64,000 nt of DNA from Apophysomyces variabilis (taxonomy: Eukaryota; Mucoromycota; Mucoromycetes; Mucorales; Mucoraceae). Position numbers and translations under genes: made by a program. Each line of letters starts with the position of its first letter. The first letter of the stretch is position 1. Of this stretch, positions 11,052 through 23,326 are shown piece by piece. Where the stretch lies: the NCBI GenBank assembly GCA_002749535.1, contig MZZL01000408.1, positions 797,465 through 861,464 on the forward strand, given 5' to 3'. The notes under the pieces are model-generated. The model ran no database searches. It had not been told where the DNA came from and saw only the letters and a list, made by a program, of their open reading frames with translations.

Positions 11052-12800
11052 GCTTCCTCAATACGTGAGGTCTCATCCATAGCTGCCCGCCTGTGTTCAA
11101 CAAATGAGAGTAGCACTTCCTATTTAGGACCACTATTCATGGCGTAATCAGTCATTACAACAGTAAGTGACAGAAAATTAGAAAATGAACGACTTAAAAA
11201 ATTCCACTAAGTATGATCCTGTTTTGTTTATAAAGTGCGATCCAGAATGCATATCAAGGAAAGTTTGATTGTTCTTTCTAATGAAAACAACGATGAATTC
11301 ATATTTTAGTGGTAAAGTTAACAATGAGTGTACAAAGAATAGTATCAATGGCCCTTCTTTGAGCAGACGATGACCACAAATGACACATCATACCTGTATC
11401 ATCTCTAGATCAATTAATGATCACATACACACTGGTCCATCCTCGTAAATCAGGTAAATGAAACCTTACTGACACTGGCCGTCAAATGATCGCTCCCTTC
11501 TCTTTGACAGTTAAGCAATTGTTGACGACACGAGGTATCACATATCGCACCTTCCTATTCTCTTTCTCTAGTTTTGATGGTTATATTGTTTTTATTTGAA
11601 TCCATCCTCACCGCTTGTGCAATGGACGAAATTTGGCAAATTTGTAGAATCCAGATCATAGGCTCGCGTGAGCCGGGTGCGAAACAAAACGTTAAATGCA
11701 AAACCTAGTTCGGATCCAGCCAGGGAAGACACTTATTTTGACAAGCACAAATATAATACTCTCTCTTTCTTACGTCCACTTTCCCTTGGTTTTTCCTTCA
11801 GTGGTTATCATCAATGACTGATTCCGTATTACACGGTTCCATAGACCTCCTATTGACCCTTTTCGTTTCCATCAGTTTATTAGTCTCTTCACCTTTGCTC
11901 TTTGCATGATTTAAGAAAAACAGACAAGCTTCAAATAGTAGAGGAGGCCACAAACATAGGTTTGTCATAAAGGCTTATCTCCTTGACCTACAAAGTGTCT
12001 TTGTATGCATTTCAGAATTAGATATTGTAATCTTCTTTGACAGAAATATGAGTATCGTAGAATATAGCAGTATACTGTATGATTTACACATGCGTGACAT
12101 TTGGCACGACTCACCTGTCAAATATGTGATATCGGCTTGTAACTTACAATTTCGGAAAGCCGGTTAGGCCTACACATCTTAAAAGTCCTGTCTAGCGGGG
12201 CTTGTATGGTTTTGATAACCTTGATTTAGTAGCGCAGCGTAGACCTTGAAGCTTAATTTGACATTCTTGTTTCAAGCATAATGCGTCTCTGTTTAAAAAA
12301 AGTTGTCCAACCTACCAGCTTAAAAGATTTAATAGAATCTGCTTTTGTTAGAAAAATGAAAAAGTCGGTCTTAAACTTTCGAAGGTCTTATTTATAAATG
12401 TCGAGGAATAGATCATCGAATGGCATAATGGAAACTTTGTTTTCGACGTAAAGACGACGAAGTTATAGTCTGGATACACCGTCATTAATAAGTGAAGAGC
12501 AAAAGTTGTCCAATCACGCATGTGAGGTTTCGGATTACCGTCGTAGCTTAAAAGAGACAACAGAAGTATCAAGAACATTCTATCACATCTATTTTGTGTT
12601 GTCTTTTCTCATTATGCTTCAAGCCGTTTTTGAGTGGTGCTGCTCAAGACTGACAGCTTTGATTAAGCGTTCCCATGAATGGAACTGGCAAGATATCGTC
12701 TGCCTTTGCAAAATCAGAAAATATTTCCCATAGGAGACAGAACGATTAAAACGAGAAGAAGGTGAGTCTTACAGAGGGGACAAGTTTCTCTTGATCAATA
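11052..12800. other. gene-poor A/T-rich stretch
   Basis: No supported exon. A 5-bp-stem hairpin GGCTCgcgtGAGCC sits near 11661. Short ORFs near 12348-12733 show no family features. Confidence 0.45.
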
Positions 12801-12837
12801 GCCTTTATTTATCATTGCACACCTATCATGCTCAGTC

Positions 12838-15575
12838 TTTTGCAAAGACTGCGGGCAGAGTGGTCATCCAAATAAACGATACAAAGCATGTCCATTGCAC
12901 GCACGCCATGGAAAAAACCCTGGTAAGCTAATACAGCGTTTAATCCGCAAGGTATCTCTGATAATGTCTCTTCCTGTGTAAGTTGGAGTAAAAAGAAAAT
13001 TGAATGCTACAGAGGAGGCAGAGTTTTTTCGGCGGCAAAAAACGTGGAAGACAAATCAAAGCGGAGGAGACATCGAATCCAAATAAATCCAACAAACCAT
13101 GCCCGAGCTGCGGCGGTATCGATCATTCGAAGTCTTCTTCTAAGAATTGCAGGAAACCCTCCAAAACGAAAAAGAGCGTTATCGGGGAGAAACTAAATGA
13201 CAATCATTACGAAACTTTTACTCGAAAGTTACCAGCTCCATCTGTGGTGCGTCCAGAATTTCGAGAGATTTTCCAGGAGAATAGCGTTCGATTATCGGCC
13301 TTCTTTAGGGAAGTTATCTTCCGTGCTCAGCTACTTGTCAACTCGTACATTATTGCGAACTGTGAGAGGCCGGTGCCTTCTTATATTTATACTCAAAACT
13401 TCTGGTATTCGGCGTGCCAGCTTTCATGGGCATCAATATTAGCAACAACAATCTCAATTTTCCTTAAGACCTACGTGATAAATGGAGAGCTTTCTTGGAT
13501 AACCATCCAAATGCTCTTTATCCTGTTAGGAATTTTTCCGGTTACAGTGATGCCCTTTCCGCGGCCTGTGTCACGTTAGCCACCACATATTCCAACAATG
13601 TCGCTGAAAACTTTGAAGATCGCCTAAAGTTTTATATCTCGAGACGACTTACAAAGCTTATACTTGTAAGATGAAAGCATACATAGTGCATACCTCTCAA
13701 CTAACTATATATGTATAGGACTTATCCCAAAAAAATGCAAAAGTCATTGCAGGAGACTATATTTATGAACTACTTGCTAGAGGTGATCCTCACTGGCCTT
13801 TCGAAGATGAACTTGCCGTCTCGGACTTTGATCAGGCTGTAGAAACCATTTGTGGCGAGTTTGCGACACTAATGCCCGAATGGCAAACAAACGCGGAAAA
13901 AGTATCTGCTTTTCCAGGCAGCTACATTCCAGTGTTAGCATATATACTCACCGAATACAATCGAGAGCATGAAGAAGCCAAACAAAAACAAAACGCTTAA
14001 GTAGAACAATACGATCCAAAAAACGAAGAAGCCGAAAAGGCAAAAGGTAGTTTTAAGGATCTTTCGCGATTGTTTTCTCTGTCTCTGTATCCTTCAACTC
14101 ATTGGAAATTTATCTGCGTTAATTCCAAGACACTTCAACAGTTAACGAACATCAGCCATCAAAAAGACTATGAGGACCAGCTTGCCCAGTTTTATCAAGT
14201 TTTTGATTTCCACAAGCTGGGATTTGACAGGTATTTACTATGATTATCTGTAGCTAAATCTCTCAAAAATGTTTGTTAGTCTGAAGCAGCTTCAAAATTT
14301 CGGTAACAGTGGACGAATCGCTTTCAAAAATGTTATCTTCACCGATGGCTGCGCGATTGACTTCCAGTTCGCTCGCGCACGAAAGACAGAGTCAGTGGTC
14401 ACGGACGTCAGCCTCTCTGTTGAAGACATTGACGGTAACCATATCTATGACAATTTTGCACCATGTGCGATTGATCCGGGCATCAATCAAGTCTTTACTG
14501 CTTCTTATGGCTGCGGATCAGAACCTCATGAAATAAGGAGATGCTCAACCAAAGAATACTATATATATACTAGTTCGCCGAATAGACAGAATAAAATGGA
14601 GAAGGAAAAAAAGCAGCAAGGTGTACAAGACATTGATACCTCATTGGAGTCTGGAAAAACAGCGCATATCGAAGCCTACGACGGTTATCTACGATCTATA
14701 TTCGGCAATATGGACGTGCTTTTCCAGTTTTATGGTCCGCATCAAGCTGAAGCTCGATTACGAGGATATCAAGGCGTGCAAAGAGCAAGAGAGGAAATGG
14801 TCAATATACTAGCATTTGGTGGTAAAAAGTACAATTGTAGCAGACGGAAACGGACGAGATCAAACAGAAAATCCCGGAAAAGGAAGCGAAAAAGTCGGAA
14901 GAAGCAGGTCAATAAAGATTCAGAAGTTGGCAATCCGTTACACCAAAGGTTAGTATTTATCTGCATGACAGTTCGTTACCTGCAGGAATTAACAGCTAAT
15001 TGATAGCCTTCCCCAGCCAAATACATCTGCCGAACGCAGTAGTACGCTTAACAAAACCAAGTGTTTACCTCACTGGAAGCAAAAGAAATTCACTATTGAA
15101 AGAAAAATGCCACTCATTGTATTTGGGGACGGGATGTTCAACAATCGATGTAATTACAAAGGACATCGATAGGGAGTTGTGAATATCCTATGGAGATAGT
15201 CGAAACGGAAGGAAAAGCGCGAAGAATTATTGGTGCTCACGATAGATGATACCTTTCTTCGCAAGTAAGTTGGAGCGATTGATAGTAATAATGCTCACAA
15301 ACGTCGTTTACGTGTGCCATAGCTGCAGATTCAGGTCCCTGCACAAGCTTACCACAGCCGATTGCGTTTCTCACCATAGCATCTTGGTGTGCAAAAACTG
15401 TAGATGTTATGGGACCGAGACGTCTTGGCCAGTAAAAATTTTTATTCTTGAGTGCGGAATCAATTTGGTCTGGCAAGGAAGACCAAGAGAGTTTGCCTGG
15501 CCCTCATTAGATCAATATACCGCCGTTACGAATACGGTTGGTCCCTCTGGGGACTTTAGATTTTTACGGTAAGTG
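12838..15575 (+). pseudogene. decayed Fanzor / TnpB-like RuvC nuclease gene
   Basis: Remains of a Fanzor-type (eukaryotic TnpB homologue) gene read across several frames. In order: a CxxCGxxGHxnCPxH zinc-knuckle-like segment (about 12845-12920), a second one (PCPSCGGIDHS, about 13098), a helical stretch with RPEFREIF, FREVIFRAQLLVNSYI and YTQNFWYS (13248-13410), then GYSDALSAACVTLATTYSNN and a long block to 13997. The RuvC-I motif CAIDPGINQVFTA is at about 14463-14501, followed by GNMDVLFQFYGPHQAEARLR. The segment LIVFGDGMFNN and the TIDxYLSSQ region follow, with a CxxC...CxxC zinc finger (CHSC, CKNC) and a shifted WDRDVLASKNF (RuvC-III-like) at about 15408-15440. It is broken by a stop at 13998-14000, two stops at 15170-15172 and 15197-15199, a one-base loss near 15247 that removes the RuvC-II Glu codon, and a frameshift before RuvC-III. 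Exact intron boundaries are uncertain. Confidence 0.75.
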
Positions 15576-15985
15576 TATTAGTCAATTTTTCTAGTTAGGA
15601 TTGTCTTGCTAACGTTTATCTTTCGCAGGTGGTCACGCCGGTAAGTTCACTATCACAGTTTAACAGAGGATAATCACTAACAGTTGTTGGCAAATTATTT
15701 ATAACTTTTATATCCAAATCTTCAAACAATTTTGGGCGGAATCCAAAAACAATTTTGGATGAAATCTTTAAAAACTTTTGAATAAACCAGTAATGAATTC
15801 TCTCTTTAAGTATATGTTAAAAATTTGTTGGTTTTATTTAATGTCTCTATTTGAACACAGCGTCTGTGACAGACATATTTGCTCGAGACCGCTCAAAAAA
15901 GAAAAAGGTGGAATAAAAACCCTGCGGATGAGGCAGGGAAAAGGTCGAAAGAGTGAGGTAAAAGGAATATAAAGGAATAAAGAAA

Positions 15986-16738
15986 AACATATAATGAAAT
16001 AGAAATGAAACGAAAAAACGAAAAAGAGAGAATAAGAGGGAGTCAGCTTTGATGTGCCTAGCCTGGTTGAGGAGGGAGAGCATCGAGCCATCCCAGCACA
16101 GCCTTTCCCGAGTCTGGGTCATGGTATTGTCGTAGATCTGATCCCGGATGCTGGTGAGCATTGAGTTCGGCAAGAATTGTGCATACAACAGGCCATATTG
16201 TGCGGATCTGTTGGCGACGGCGGGTGAATCTAAGGATTGAATGCGGGAGGAGGTTGAGGCAGAATGACATTGGATCGTCAGTCTGTTGGCGGGTAATGCC
16301 TAGGCGGTCAGGCATACGGAGACAGTCAATGGCGTGTTTCTTGGTGAGGTTCACGTAGCCACAGGTAATGCAGGCCTTTTTCTTGCCACCGGGGAGGCAT
16401 GCTAGTCGCCAGCGGATACACCTACTGCGGTCTCGTCTCGTCATGGTTAACCACAAAATTGGGTCTATGCATAGCGTGGGTCGGCATGCTGCCAGGGTCC
16501 GTGCGCCAGTGGGGGGTTGATATTATCGTCGTATGTGCGTCGCGCAGGTATTGTCTGATTGTCGCTCAGAAAACCTTGGCCGAGGCTTCTTCTTGTGGTA
16601 CCGGGATGCTTTGCCAGACGGGTGTGCGGCAGAGTATGTTCCAGTGGGAGGTCAAAGAAGAGAGAAGTATCTTCAGTTGATCCGCAACCTTTGCCCTTGC
16701 AGGAACGTGCTTCTACCGACTTCTTAATTTTCATTGCC
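15986..16738 (-). mobile_element. LINE-type retrotransposon remnant (reverse transcriptase C-terminal region)
   Basis: On the minus strand, two adjoining frames read as the distal part of a Mucorales non-LTR element: FFDLPLEHTLPHTRLAKHPG and RRSLGQGFLSDN, then RDRSRCIRWRLACLPGGKK followed by a CxxC...H...C zinc-like segment (ITCGYVNLTKKHAIDCLRMP) and FCLNLLP. The frames are separated by a stop/frameshift near 16457-16465, so the copy is dead. The polymerase core with YADD is not present; it is 5'-truncated or lost. Assignment rests on remembered similarity to this family's C-terminal zinc domain, not on a catalytic motif. Confidence 0.6.
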
Positions 16739-16879
16739 TATGTCACGATGTACATCTGGCGCTCGCATTGGGCTTTTGTGTTCGATAACACTCCCTTTCA
16801 CCCAGCACAAGTCATCGCCAAAACCATTCCTCATTTAAGACGCTTGAAAGCAGAAAATGAAATGTGTACGTTAGAATAG
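16684..16879 (+). other. ORF fragment, unrecognised (possibly mobile-element derived)
   Basis: An open frame ends with YIWRSHWAFVFDNTPFHPAQ and a short helical tail. The phrase looks protein-like and resembles segments I associate with repeated Mucorales sequences, but I cannot name a family. It lies antisense to the end of the LINE remnant. Confidence 0.25.
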
Positions 16880-17042
16880 ATCACATTAATTTGTGACCGC
16901 TCTCAGCGGCACAAATAAACTTTCATTCTACACATAAAAAAAGTAACCGCCAGCATAAGCATATCCTTAGGTGCACTACTAAAGTGTGCACTAAGTCTTT
17001 CAGCATTCAACTTCGTGATTGAACGATTCTAAGCTGGTCAAC

Positions 17043-17931
17043 ATGCAATGGAACAAGGAGGACTTGGTATACACAAGCTGTTACTGTGAAGAAAATATTT
17101 ATTTGTTATGCAAAAAAATCGAGTCAGAGTCTGCTTCGCTGTTGGAGCAATGCTCAGTAGTTTTCATCAGCAATGCTAACAGGAAGGTAAACGGAGGATA
17201 TGGATCCGTAATGATGAACTAAAAACGAACCTTCGTTCTAGATCCCCATTTGGAACCAGAAAGCTTCCTCGGATGGATATCCAGTTGTTTGGGTATGACC
17301 TACCATAAGAATATCAATTTCTTTATACTCACATTGTAGGCTGTTTGCTAGGACTATCACGTAGTGTTGCTCTATGAAGGATCTCAAAATCCATCTGGGA
17401 AGAATAATCTGGTGATATATGACTTTGATACAAAGCTCTCGTTTCCCTGTCCCGCTGATACTTATATACGATATTCCTTTCGACTGGATCTTGAATTAGA
17501 TGAAGAATACAAGAGGTAAGATATAGATTTAGCTGTATCAGATCAATGCGTGCTCATTGGTATCCAGATACTTCCGTGTGATTCCTGCGTCGACATACTT
17601 GCGCGTATTCGCGTCTGATAGAAGTCATATGGTAATGTATTAGATTTCCTATTTTTCCGCATTAGAAACTTTGTTTTTAACTTAGATGGATTCAGTTAAA
17701 GGATGGTAATTACGTATCACCGCCCCCGATATACCCGCCTATCGTCTCTCAAGGTATGTAGCATGCGTTTGTTCATGACCTTCTCATTCTCATCATTCGC
17801 TCTCTAACACAGACGAACATATGAACCTAATGACTTTCGTCGATATGACCACAAACATCAGGTCAGAAAAGTATGGGACAGTGACGAATGAAGAGGACTT
17901 TTTCAACACAATAGCAGAAAAGACACTCTGA
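17043..17931 (+). CDS. NTAQ1: protein N-terminal glutamine amidohydrolase
   Basis: Six exons: 17043-17186, 17242-17292, 17352-17515, 17568-17631, 17696-17753, 17813-17931; 199 aa, like the roughly 205-aa animal protein. NTAQ1 deamidates N-terminal Gln to Glu, feeding proteins into the Arg/N-degron pathway. The catalytic Cys lies in TSCYCEENI near the start, the His in VVWDYHVVLL and the Asp in LVIYDFDTKLSFPCPADTY; FASDRSHM and the proline-rich PPPIYPPI are also conserved. For exon 5 the acceptor ending at 17695 was used because the upstream AG (17685) leads straight into a stop. Gene order gives no functional hint; it is convergent with LYS4, whose stop is only about 70 bp away. Confidence 0.95.
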
Positions 17932-18000
17932 GTCTATGCTGTTTATGTGTTTGTATCTGAGTGTTTTTGTTACATAGTGTAATTGTAATGATTTTCTATA

Positions 18001-20348
18001 TCACAGTCTTTCTTTAACCCATCCTTCAAGTCCATTGGCCAGCCAGATCTCTTGAACACTTTTGCCGAGGGCGCCGACATGGTATACTTTTTCGCTGTTG
18101 TCGTCTTTCTTGACATGAACCTTCCCTTCAGCCACGTAAATCTCCACCTGCCAGTTCGTCCGCTTCGTCAAAGCATCGACGCCAACTTCAGCTTTCAAAT
18201 CATTGACAAGCTCCGGAGATTCTATCAGCAGTAATGCGTTGTTGATAGAATTACGCTTGAAAATATCGGAATAGGAACCAGCAATCATGATAGGAATCGA
18301 ACGCGATTTGATAGCCGTAGCAGCCTGTTCACGTGAGGACCCGGTACCAAAATTAAACCCTCCTACGAGAATATCTCCCTGTGCACAAATTAGCCTCGTT
18401 TCCCACCAATCTGTATGCGTTGTAAATTACCTTTTGCACAACATTCACAAAGTTCGGATCGTAATTTTCCATGACCACTTTCTGCATATCTTCCGCAGTC
18501 ATGTCGTCGTTGTAGGTATACTTTCCGGGATAAATACCATCAGTGTTGAGGTTATCTGCATGGCAGAACAAGAGCTCTCCACGGATGACTGAGGGAAAGT
18601 TAGGAAGGACTTCGGCGGCATGGCTCGTCTGATTTTCTGTGTTTGCCGATGCAGTTTCGATACTGAATTTTGGCGATGATACGGTCGTCATGGGAGAAGC
18701 GGACGAGATTTTACCTGCAATAGCAGAGGCAGCAACAACCGCTAGCAGAACGAAGGATGACTCGTTTAATCATTTCCTCCGTCTGTAACAATGAGACTTA
18801 CCTGGCGAGGCTAAATAGGCAAGAGCTGATGGTGATCCCATGCGACCCTTAAAATTGCGGTTTGTTGCCGAGATTCCGACCTCGCCATCTTTTAACAAGC
18901 CAGTGCCTAAACCTAGAAGTAATGGTAGCCATAATGATACGAAATTCAGCATCGTCAAAGGTGGAGATAATCCTTGTTTATATTACCGACGCATGGCCCA
19001 CATCCAGCAGGCAATACTTTGGCACCAGCTTCTAAAAGAACGTTCCAATCCCCTGATTCCTCCACTTCTTTCTGAACTTCTGAACTAGCGGCGGCTACAT
19101 AAAATTCCACGCCTTCTTTGACCTTTTTTCCTTTCATCACAGTTGCTGCTTGTCGCAGATCATTTGCGCGTGAGTTAACGCATGAAACGAGATAGGCTTT
19201 GTTGATTTTAATGTCTTTTTGCGCCAGATCTGCTAAAGGGGTGGCAACCTTGACGGAGTTAGGACCAGAGACATGCGGTGAAAGGGTGGAGAGATCCAAC
19301 GATAATATCTTGGCATAAGACGCGTTGGATGAAGGTGCAAGGGGGTTGTCTAGCAATGACTGAATTGTTTCTTCGTTAATGCGTGGATGAACGAACTTTT
19401 CGCCTGGGGCAAGGGGCGGCAAGTTTTTGTTTTCGAAATGAGTCAGTTCTATTCGACGCATACGCTTGCGGAGGTATTCTATAGTCAAGTTGTCTACTGG
19501 GAAGACGCCAGCCAAAGCACCCCATTCGGTCGTCATATTGGCGATAGCCAGTCTATCTTCAACCGACAAGCCCTCGAGTGCTTCTTGACCATGAAATTCA
19601 ATAGCAGTATTTAAGACTTGATCCTTGTTGAACAGCCCACATAAGGTTATGATCACATCCTTGCCAGTTACGCCGACGGGTAGACGACCTTGGAGTTCAA
19701 CCTTCACCACGGGAGGGATTTGCCACCAAGTGCGACCAGTAGCCCAGATGGCTGCTGCGTCCGTCCGGACTATAGGTGTACCGAGGGCGCCAATGCCACC
19801 GTACATATTTGAATGCGAGTCCGATGCAACAGTCAGAGTGTTTGGAAAAGCATAACCTTCTTCAATCATGACTTGGTGGCCAATGCCCCGGCCAGCCGGG
19901 TAGAAGTCAACGTTATGTTTCTTGGCGAATTTTTCAATGTTGGCATACTTCGCCAGGTTCTTTTCGGATTTATTCTGGACATCATGGTCCAGTGCAAATA
20001 CCGGCTGTCTAGGATTGTAAAACTTGGTTGCACCAATGGAGTTGAATCTGGGATCAAATGGTTTTAACAAGGATGAATAGTTAAACAAGAGTAGTACTCG
20101 ACTCACTTTGGGATAACTGCGCCGGTATTATCATGTGTAAGAATATGATGAGGTTTGATAGATACATAGTCTCCACTTTTGACTTTGTATCCTTCTGGAA
20201 GATCCAATGCATATTTCTGGACGATCTTTTCAATCAGATTTTGTGTGTCCGACGTGCTGGCATAAGCTCGCCAAGAAACAAAGGCATTCCGGCCAGGATT
20301 GGAAGATAACGACCGCAGAAGGTGTGTTTTGGGGATGATAGAGATCAT
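18001..20348 (-). CDS. LYS4: homoaconitase, mitochondrial
   Basis: Five exons: 20348-20107, 20047-18987, 18912-18802, 18741-18431, 18378-18001; 700 aa. Homoaconitase isomerises homocitrate to homoisocitrate in the alpha-aminoadipate route to lysine, a fungal pathway. The first 30 residues are Arg/Ser-rich without acids, fitting a mitochondrial presequence. Aconitase-family features: [32 protein letters not shown], the swivel and 4Fe-4S ligands SCVNSR and GCGPCVG, then [18 protein letters not shown], and in the C-terminal swivelling domain [19 protein letters not shown]. Conserved motifs cross every splice junction, so the model is secure. Confidence 0.97.
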
Positions 20349-23326
20349 TTTGTAACGGAAGAAAGAAAGGAGACGAGCAAAAGATAATAGAATCTAAGAT
20401 GATGATTATAAACAGATTATCAACGGAGTTTGATGGCACAATCATAAGGATATCGCCAAATTGGGGAATGAAAGTCACATTACCATCAGAAGAAATTGCA
20501 TTGAAAAAATCCGTGTCAAACTATTCACTGCAATGGCAAAGGGAATTGCTTGGGACATAAACATTTTTAAGGTACCGACCACCATTTTTAACCTCAATCA
20601 GTATATACTACGTTCGCTAATGCCGCTCGGACAAGAACGATTGCCTGTGATATGCAAGAGCCTTTGAAGATCATACCAGTTATACATCTCTTGCGCTCCT
20701 TATGAGTAGTTCTTCGTGCCTTACAGTATTGGCCACGATGGATACACTTAATGTATATTATGACTAGGTATATGTAGCTGTTGTTAATTAATTAAGTTGC
20801 TGCCAAAACGTTGTTCATTCCGGCGTGAAACTTAATAATGAAGCCTTTAGTAAGAAATCGCATGTCGTTAATTGTCAAGATAAATAATACAGATATATGG
20901 TATCGGCTTGTTTAGCTGTTAATCTTCACAGCACAAAAACGTATTTCGTTCACAATGCTATGCGTGAATGTAGTATATACTGATTGAGATTAAAGGTGGT
21001 AGTCGGTACCTTAAAAACGTTTTTGTCCGAGAGCGAAATGTTTTTGTCCCAAGCAATTCTCAATGGCAAATAAAGATACTTCCGTTTTCTGCACAGATAG
21101 AGCATCACTCAATTTAAACATAAGCATGTACTGATATGAAAAATTTCATTTCCAGTTCTAACGAGTCGTTAGATACCGGCTTTTCATTGTCTCATTCGTA
21201 GTAAACTTAACAACGAGTAGACCGGAGTATTAGGCCCTATTCAATGAATGATCTTAACACTTGACGTTCAATAGTACCAGGAACATACAAAGGGTAGATG
21301 AAATAGTAACTTAACCCATTCATAGAGAAGGATGTTTTGAGGAGCTTGATTTCCATTTCATCTCTTGCATAAATCTGACGCCGCAGGTAAACACTTATGT
21401 CGTGTACGAGCTTAATCGAGTTAAGCTTGTAAGCATTCAATTCTCACTGCTCATATTATTACCACCGAGATGATATCCTTAGAAAAGTCGACCTCAATTT
21501 CTATATCTTTTATCCTTTCGGCACAATGTCCCTTGACGACATTATAAGCAATTCCGCCTTACTTAAAACTGGAACATCATGAATACGTAACCTAGAACGT
21601 GGAGCTTCCATTGAAGTAGCTCCAGCCCTGAAAAAAGAATGAATATACTACTCTCCTAAAGAGTTCTTTCTGGATGCGGTAACACTTAGAATTAACAACT
21701 AACAAATACTATACTTTGATATGTTTCTCTCGGTCTCTTTTATGCTTTCCAACAATTTCTTATAACCTGTATCACGTTTGACTTTGCTAGTTACCGACCC
21801 TGCCATATTCTCTCCGGTTCGGCATGATGCTTTTTTGTCAGCCCCCAAATGTTAATTGCGTCTTCTGCCATCTGAAAATGCTTTAGTAACTGAGGGCGTA
21901 CCCTGCAGCTTGATTGTTTAAAGCTTAACAGGATTGATGCTTTCCTTGCCACAACCTAGGTTGACCAACCTGCCTTCTTTACGCTACGCAATACCAGGCC
22001 AAGGTAATCTGTACCACTTGACAAAAGCAGTTCTGCGTCACTCAATTAAATAGCTTTGCGTTGACTGCAATAAACCTTGTAACAGAAAACCAACTGTTGT
22101 AAGAAAGATGTCACGATTTCAACTGTTACATACTCAAAGTCTTTGTGAGGTCTATTGTGAAGATAATAACAGAGTAATCTGGTCTAATTAGCTTATAGCA
22201 ATATTAATGCAAAAGTCAATTCAATGAAAAAAAAAAACAAAGAAAAGACGAAAAGTCGGATGAGTTTATCGATTTTACTGTATTATGGTATTTCTTTCAC
22301 GTTAATGGAGAAGTAGGGTTGGCGCATTATATGAAATCATATCCTTCCATAGGTGCTTGCGACAGCAAGTTTGATCCAATCAGAAATTAGGGTTTGTATT
22401 CCAATCTATCAGTAACAAATCTGTCAAAAAGTGTGAGTTAGAATTACAATTCCGTGTGCTTTTCCGCGTCGAAAAGACGCAGGCCCATAGTACTTAATGC
22501 AGCACAAATTATGCAAAGTTTTCCTGTCAAAGGGTCAAGCGATCAAGGGAGGTATAGCGAAACATGGAAAGAGTAAGTGCAAATGGCTTTTCAGGAATCG
22601 CTTAACAGCTTATTCTCTCGAACAAAAAAGTGTATCAGGCTTTTATGCTATCACTGGGCTAAGTTGCTAAAGACTGGTGTTGCCGTGTTACTTCTGGAAA
22701 ACTGGATCAGAGATCATTGGCGGGGAAGCATAGGCGAAACAGAGAGCGGAGGAAAGTAAAAGCAAGCAAGCTTAGTGATGCTGCTTTAGTCTGCTGTTTA
22801 TAACAGAAGAGCAACCCTGAAGTCCATAAGGCATAAAAGCTGTACAAAAAGGCCCGACGAAGACGGCTAAAAACCCACGATAAGTGTTTCAGAGCCATCA
22901 GGTAATCTATCATTCGCTTTATTATCTGTCAGTTGTTCAACTTAACACAATACTCTAGAGAGCTATGAAACAAAAGAGAATTATCAAGACGAGAAATAGT
23001 TCTTTGCGTGCTATTTTTTGTTGAAGCAAATAATATTACTTCAGGAATCCAAGTTTCCGAGCAGAATGCAATCTAGTATAACAAATTCCTATAATAGGCA
23101 TTGTTGTAAGTCACAGAATGAGACTGAATTTAAAAAAAGAAACCTGTTATATGTCCGTCATAGCGACGGATGCCGGACTTCGCATCCTGTTTATAAAATA
23201 AGCAAATTACTTGTGCAGATAACTAACAGTAACACCTACCAGTATGGTGGCTTTCTGAAGACGACTGTACGCACCTATAGTAAAGATATATTAGCTGTTA
23301 AAGCTGCCACACTTTAAATATGTCGG
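20349..23326. other. long gene-poor stretch between LYS4 and the large RuvC nuclease gene
   Basis: No supported gene. A basic frame with two stops (about 22722-22915, ending KARRRRLKTHDKCFRAI) looks like a decayed exon of unknown origin. Overlapping hairpins near 23154-23187 are listed separately. Confidence 0.45.
23154..23187. other. two overlapping GC-rich hairpins 3' of the large RuvC nuclease gene
   Basis: TCCGTC (23154-23159) pairs with GACGGA (23165-23170), and GGATGC (23168-23173) pairs with GCATCC (23182-23187). The two stems share three bases, so they are mutually exclusive. The pair lies about 140 bp past the stop codon of the TnpB-like gene, where guide (omega) RNAs of such systems are often encoded; that role is inference only. 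Confidence 0.35.

Noticed and set aside
17686..17700. Upstream acceptor for NTAQ1 exon 5
   Set aside because: Reads into a stop after a few codons; the acceptor ending at 17695 restores the conserved proline-rich segment.
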